A DNA stretch of 53,408 bases from Tannerella sp. oral taxon 808 (GTDB lineage Bacteria > Bacteroidota > Bacteroidia > Bacteroidales > Tannerellaceae): positions 1 through 53,408 of the forward strand of contig MIQB01000007.1 of assembly GCA_002890585.1 (NCBI GenBank), read 5' to 3'. A model generated the notes under the pieces. The model was not told the DNA's origin, made no database searches, and was given only the letters and a program-made list of their open reading frames with translations. Within the stretch, counting starts at the first letter, position 1, and every line of letters begins with the position of its first letter. A program made the position numbers and the translations under genes. This document shows positions 52,351-53,408 of the stretch, in pieces.

Positions 52351-52373
52351 TGAACATCGTTCTACCTTGTTCA
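52351..52373. promoter_or_regulatory. Possible TetR operator
   Basis: TGAACA, 11 bases, TGTTCA is a symmetrical site 23 bp upstream of the TetR start codon. Size and place fit a TetR-family operator. No factor binding is shown. Confidence 0.4.
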
Positions 52374-52408
52374 CAAAAAAAGCGCACCGTTCAGAAGAAC
52401 GATACGCT
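52374..52408 (-). terminator. Intrinsic terminator upstream of the TetR operon
   Basis: On the minus strand a stem pairs agcgtatcgttc with gaacggtgcgct, followed by an eight-T run at 52374-52381. It may insulate the cassette from any transcript on the minus strand to the right. Confidence 0.55.
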
Positions 52409-52639
52409 TGATCTAACGGGAATTTATACCCATGTTCTATGTGATGTCGGCTTCTTATCATAAAACCCAAAGTTTATTTAGTGCAAAAGTGATGAGGTTT
52501 CAAAAGAACCACAATACCAAAAAATAGGTATTTTACAACCTGTTGATTCCCTAATGGCGCTACAAATGTGAATGACAAGGAGACTCTTGATGCGTTGATG
52601 AAAAACACCTGTATCAACAACGGATAAGGGGGACATATA
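52409..52639. other. Intergenic region without a clear gene
   Basis: Part of a gene-poor stretch between the tetR operon and the LytTR remnant. Two short reading frames on the minus strand (52474-52744) have no family resemblance and are probably chance. Confidence 0.4.
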
Positions 52640-53210
52640 AGATAATCCTGTGGATTTAATATTCCTTGATGTCGAGATGCCCGGGACAGACGGGTTTGAT
52701 TTTTCCCGTAAAATCCCGCAACAAACACTTGTCGTTTTTACCACAGCCTATTCTGAATACGCATTGGGCAGCTATGAGGTAAACGCTACCGATTACCTTG
52801 TCAAAGCCTATAGAGGAACAACGTTTCCGTAAAGCAGTGGAAAAGATCTCTGGTTATCACACCCTACTCATCAATGTAGAGAAAGACAGTGTGGAGACAG
52901 ATGTGGATTTCTTCTTCGTGAAATCAGAGCGTAGATATTTCAAAATCAGATATGAAGACATCCTCTTTTAGAAGGCTTAAAGGATTATGTAATCATACAA
53001 ACAGAAAATCAACGCATTATTACCAAGATGTACCTGCGCACTATCCATGAACTTCTGCCTCCGTCTGTTTTCTTCCGCATCAACAAATCCTAATTGTGAA
53101 CTTAGAGAAAATAGAATCATTCGACACCAACGACGTATTCATTAGAAAATATGAAATAGGTATCAGTAATACCTACGAAGAAGATTTCTACAAGAAAATA
53201 ATGAAATAAT
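52640..53210 (+). pseudogene. LytTR-type response regulator, several frameshifts
   Basis: The receiver domain reads LIFLDVEMPGTDGFDFSRK and TTAYSEYALGSYEVNATDYLVK (about 52650-52815). After a shift it continues as IEEQRFRKAVEKI and FFFVKSERRYFKIRYEDILF (LytTR start), then GLKDYVIIQTENQRIITKMYLRTIHELLP in another frame, and finally LEKIESFDTNDVFIRKYEIGISNTYEEDFYKKIMK to 53209. At least three shifts and stops interrupt it. The N-terminal end of the gene is missing. Confidence 0.75.
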
Positions 53211-53354
53211 GGTCGACTTTACTATATACCAATCAACAATTCAAAATCGAATGCATATGGAAAGATTGGTAAAGACATTTTCATTCAGAGTACTCTCTTC
53301 GAATAAATCGTCCGCCGCCAAGCAGCGGAATGCAACTGATAACTTGATAAAGGA

Positions 53355-53374
53355 ACGTGAGTTCGACGTAAGAA
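53355..53374 (+). repeat. 21-bp repeat, copy 3
   Basis: acgtgagttcgacgtaagaa, 20 bases identical to copies 1 and 2. Direct orientation relative to copy 1 and inverted relative to copy 2, so copies 2 and 3 bracket the ABC/TetR cassette and the LytTR remnant. The window ends about 30 bp later. Confidence 0.8.
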
Positions 53375-53408
53375 AAGGGGCAAAAAGAGGTGGGAGTCAA
53401 GAGTGAGG

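Noticed and set aside
53209..53406. Small protein at the window end
   Set aside because: Its sequence has no domain, covers the 21-bp repeat and follows a pseudogene, so it is probably chance.
1..53408. tRNA or rRNA genes
   Set aside because: No cloverleaf or ribosomal RNA signature was seen in any intergenic region, although this was checked only by eye.

Overview
The window looks like a chromosomal segment of a Bacteroidales bacterium, most likely a Tannerella-type oral or gut species. The reasons are the Bacteroidetes promoter element TAnnTTTG upstream of many genes, Bacteroidetes-only families (the DUF2851 protein, a 470-residue LepB), and a large surface-glycan locus ending in a nonulosonic acid pathway like the S-layer O-glycosylation loci described for Tannerella. 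The genus call is an inference from gene content, not from an alignment.

Layout. 1-3000: repeat-rich spacer and a secreted M1 aminopeptidase (minus). 3094-3447: an array of 41-bp palindromic repeats. 3624-29492: a long plus-strand glycan locus, visibly AT-richer than its flanks. It holds a WlbA-like oxidoreductase, a nucleotide-sugar dehydrogenase, a Wzx-type flippase, a nine-gene legionaminic acid block (legB, legC, acyltransferase, legI, legG, legF, ptmF, ptmA, ptmE), an unrecognised 442-residue protein, a broken methyltransferase, a candidate sugar transferase and a methyltransferase. An IS graveyard follows (20100-22380: an IS5-type fragment, a frameshifted IS5-type element with terminal inverted repeats, and an IS66 remnant). 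Then come a second copy of the dehydrogenase, three glycosyltransferases, a beta-propeller protein, an FkbM methyltransferase and another methyltransferase. 29526-46746: GC-rich housekeeping genes (comEC, ispD, xseB, xseA, an AlkD-like gene, a TonB-dependent receptor, an orphan NarL-type regulator, ahcY, thyA, folA, a DUF2851 gene, a signal peptidase paralogue lacking catalytic residues, lepB, dapB, an HxlR regulator). 46963-47766: a metallo-beta-lactamase-like protein. 48172-52328: a TetR regulator with two ABC exporter half-transporters. 52640-53210: a decayed LytTR response regulator.

How the genes work together. LegB, LegC and the NeuD-like acyltransferase would build GDP-diacetyl-bacillosamine from GDP-GlcNAc. 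LegG, LegI and LegF would turn it into CMP-legionaminic acid. PtmF, PtmA and PtmE supply the GDP-linked glucosamine precursor. WlbA-like and WecC/WbpA-like enzymes would make a uronic acid sugar nucleotide, the glycosyltransferases assemble the glycan, the methyltransferases decorate it, and Wzx flips it.

The most unusual signal outside the genes is a set of intergenic tandem arrays (3094, 34308, 39671, 42826 and 47867). Their sequences are unrelated, but all share a period of 41-42 bp, and most units contain a palindrome. A 21-bp repeat (positions 47790, 48157 inverted, 53355) brackets one of these arrays and the ABC/TetR cassette.
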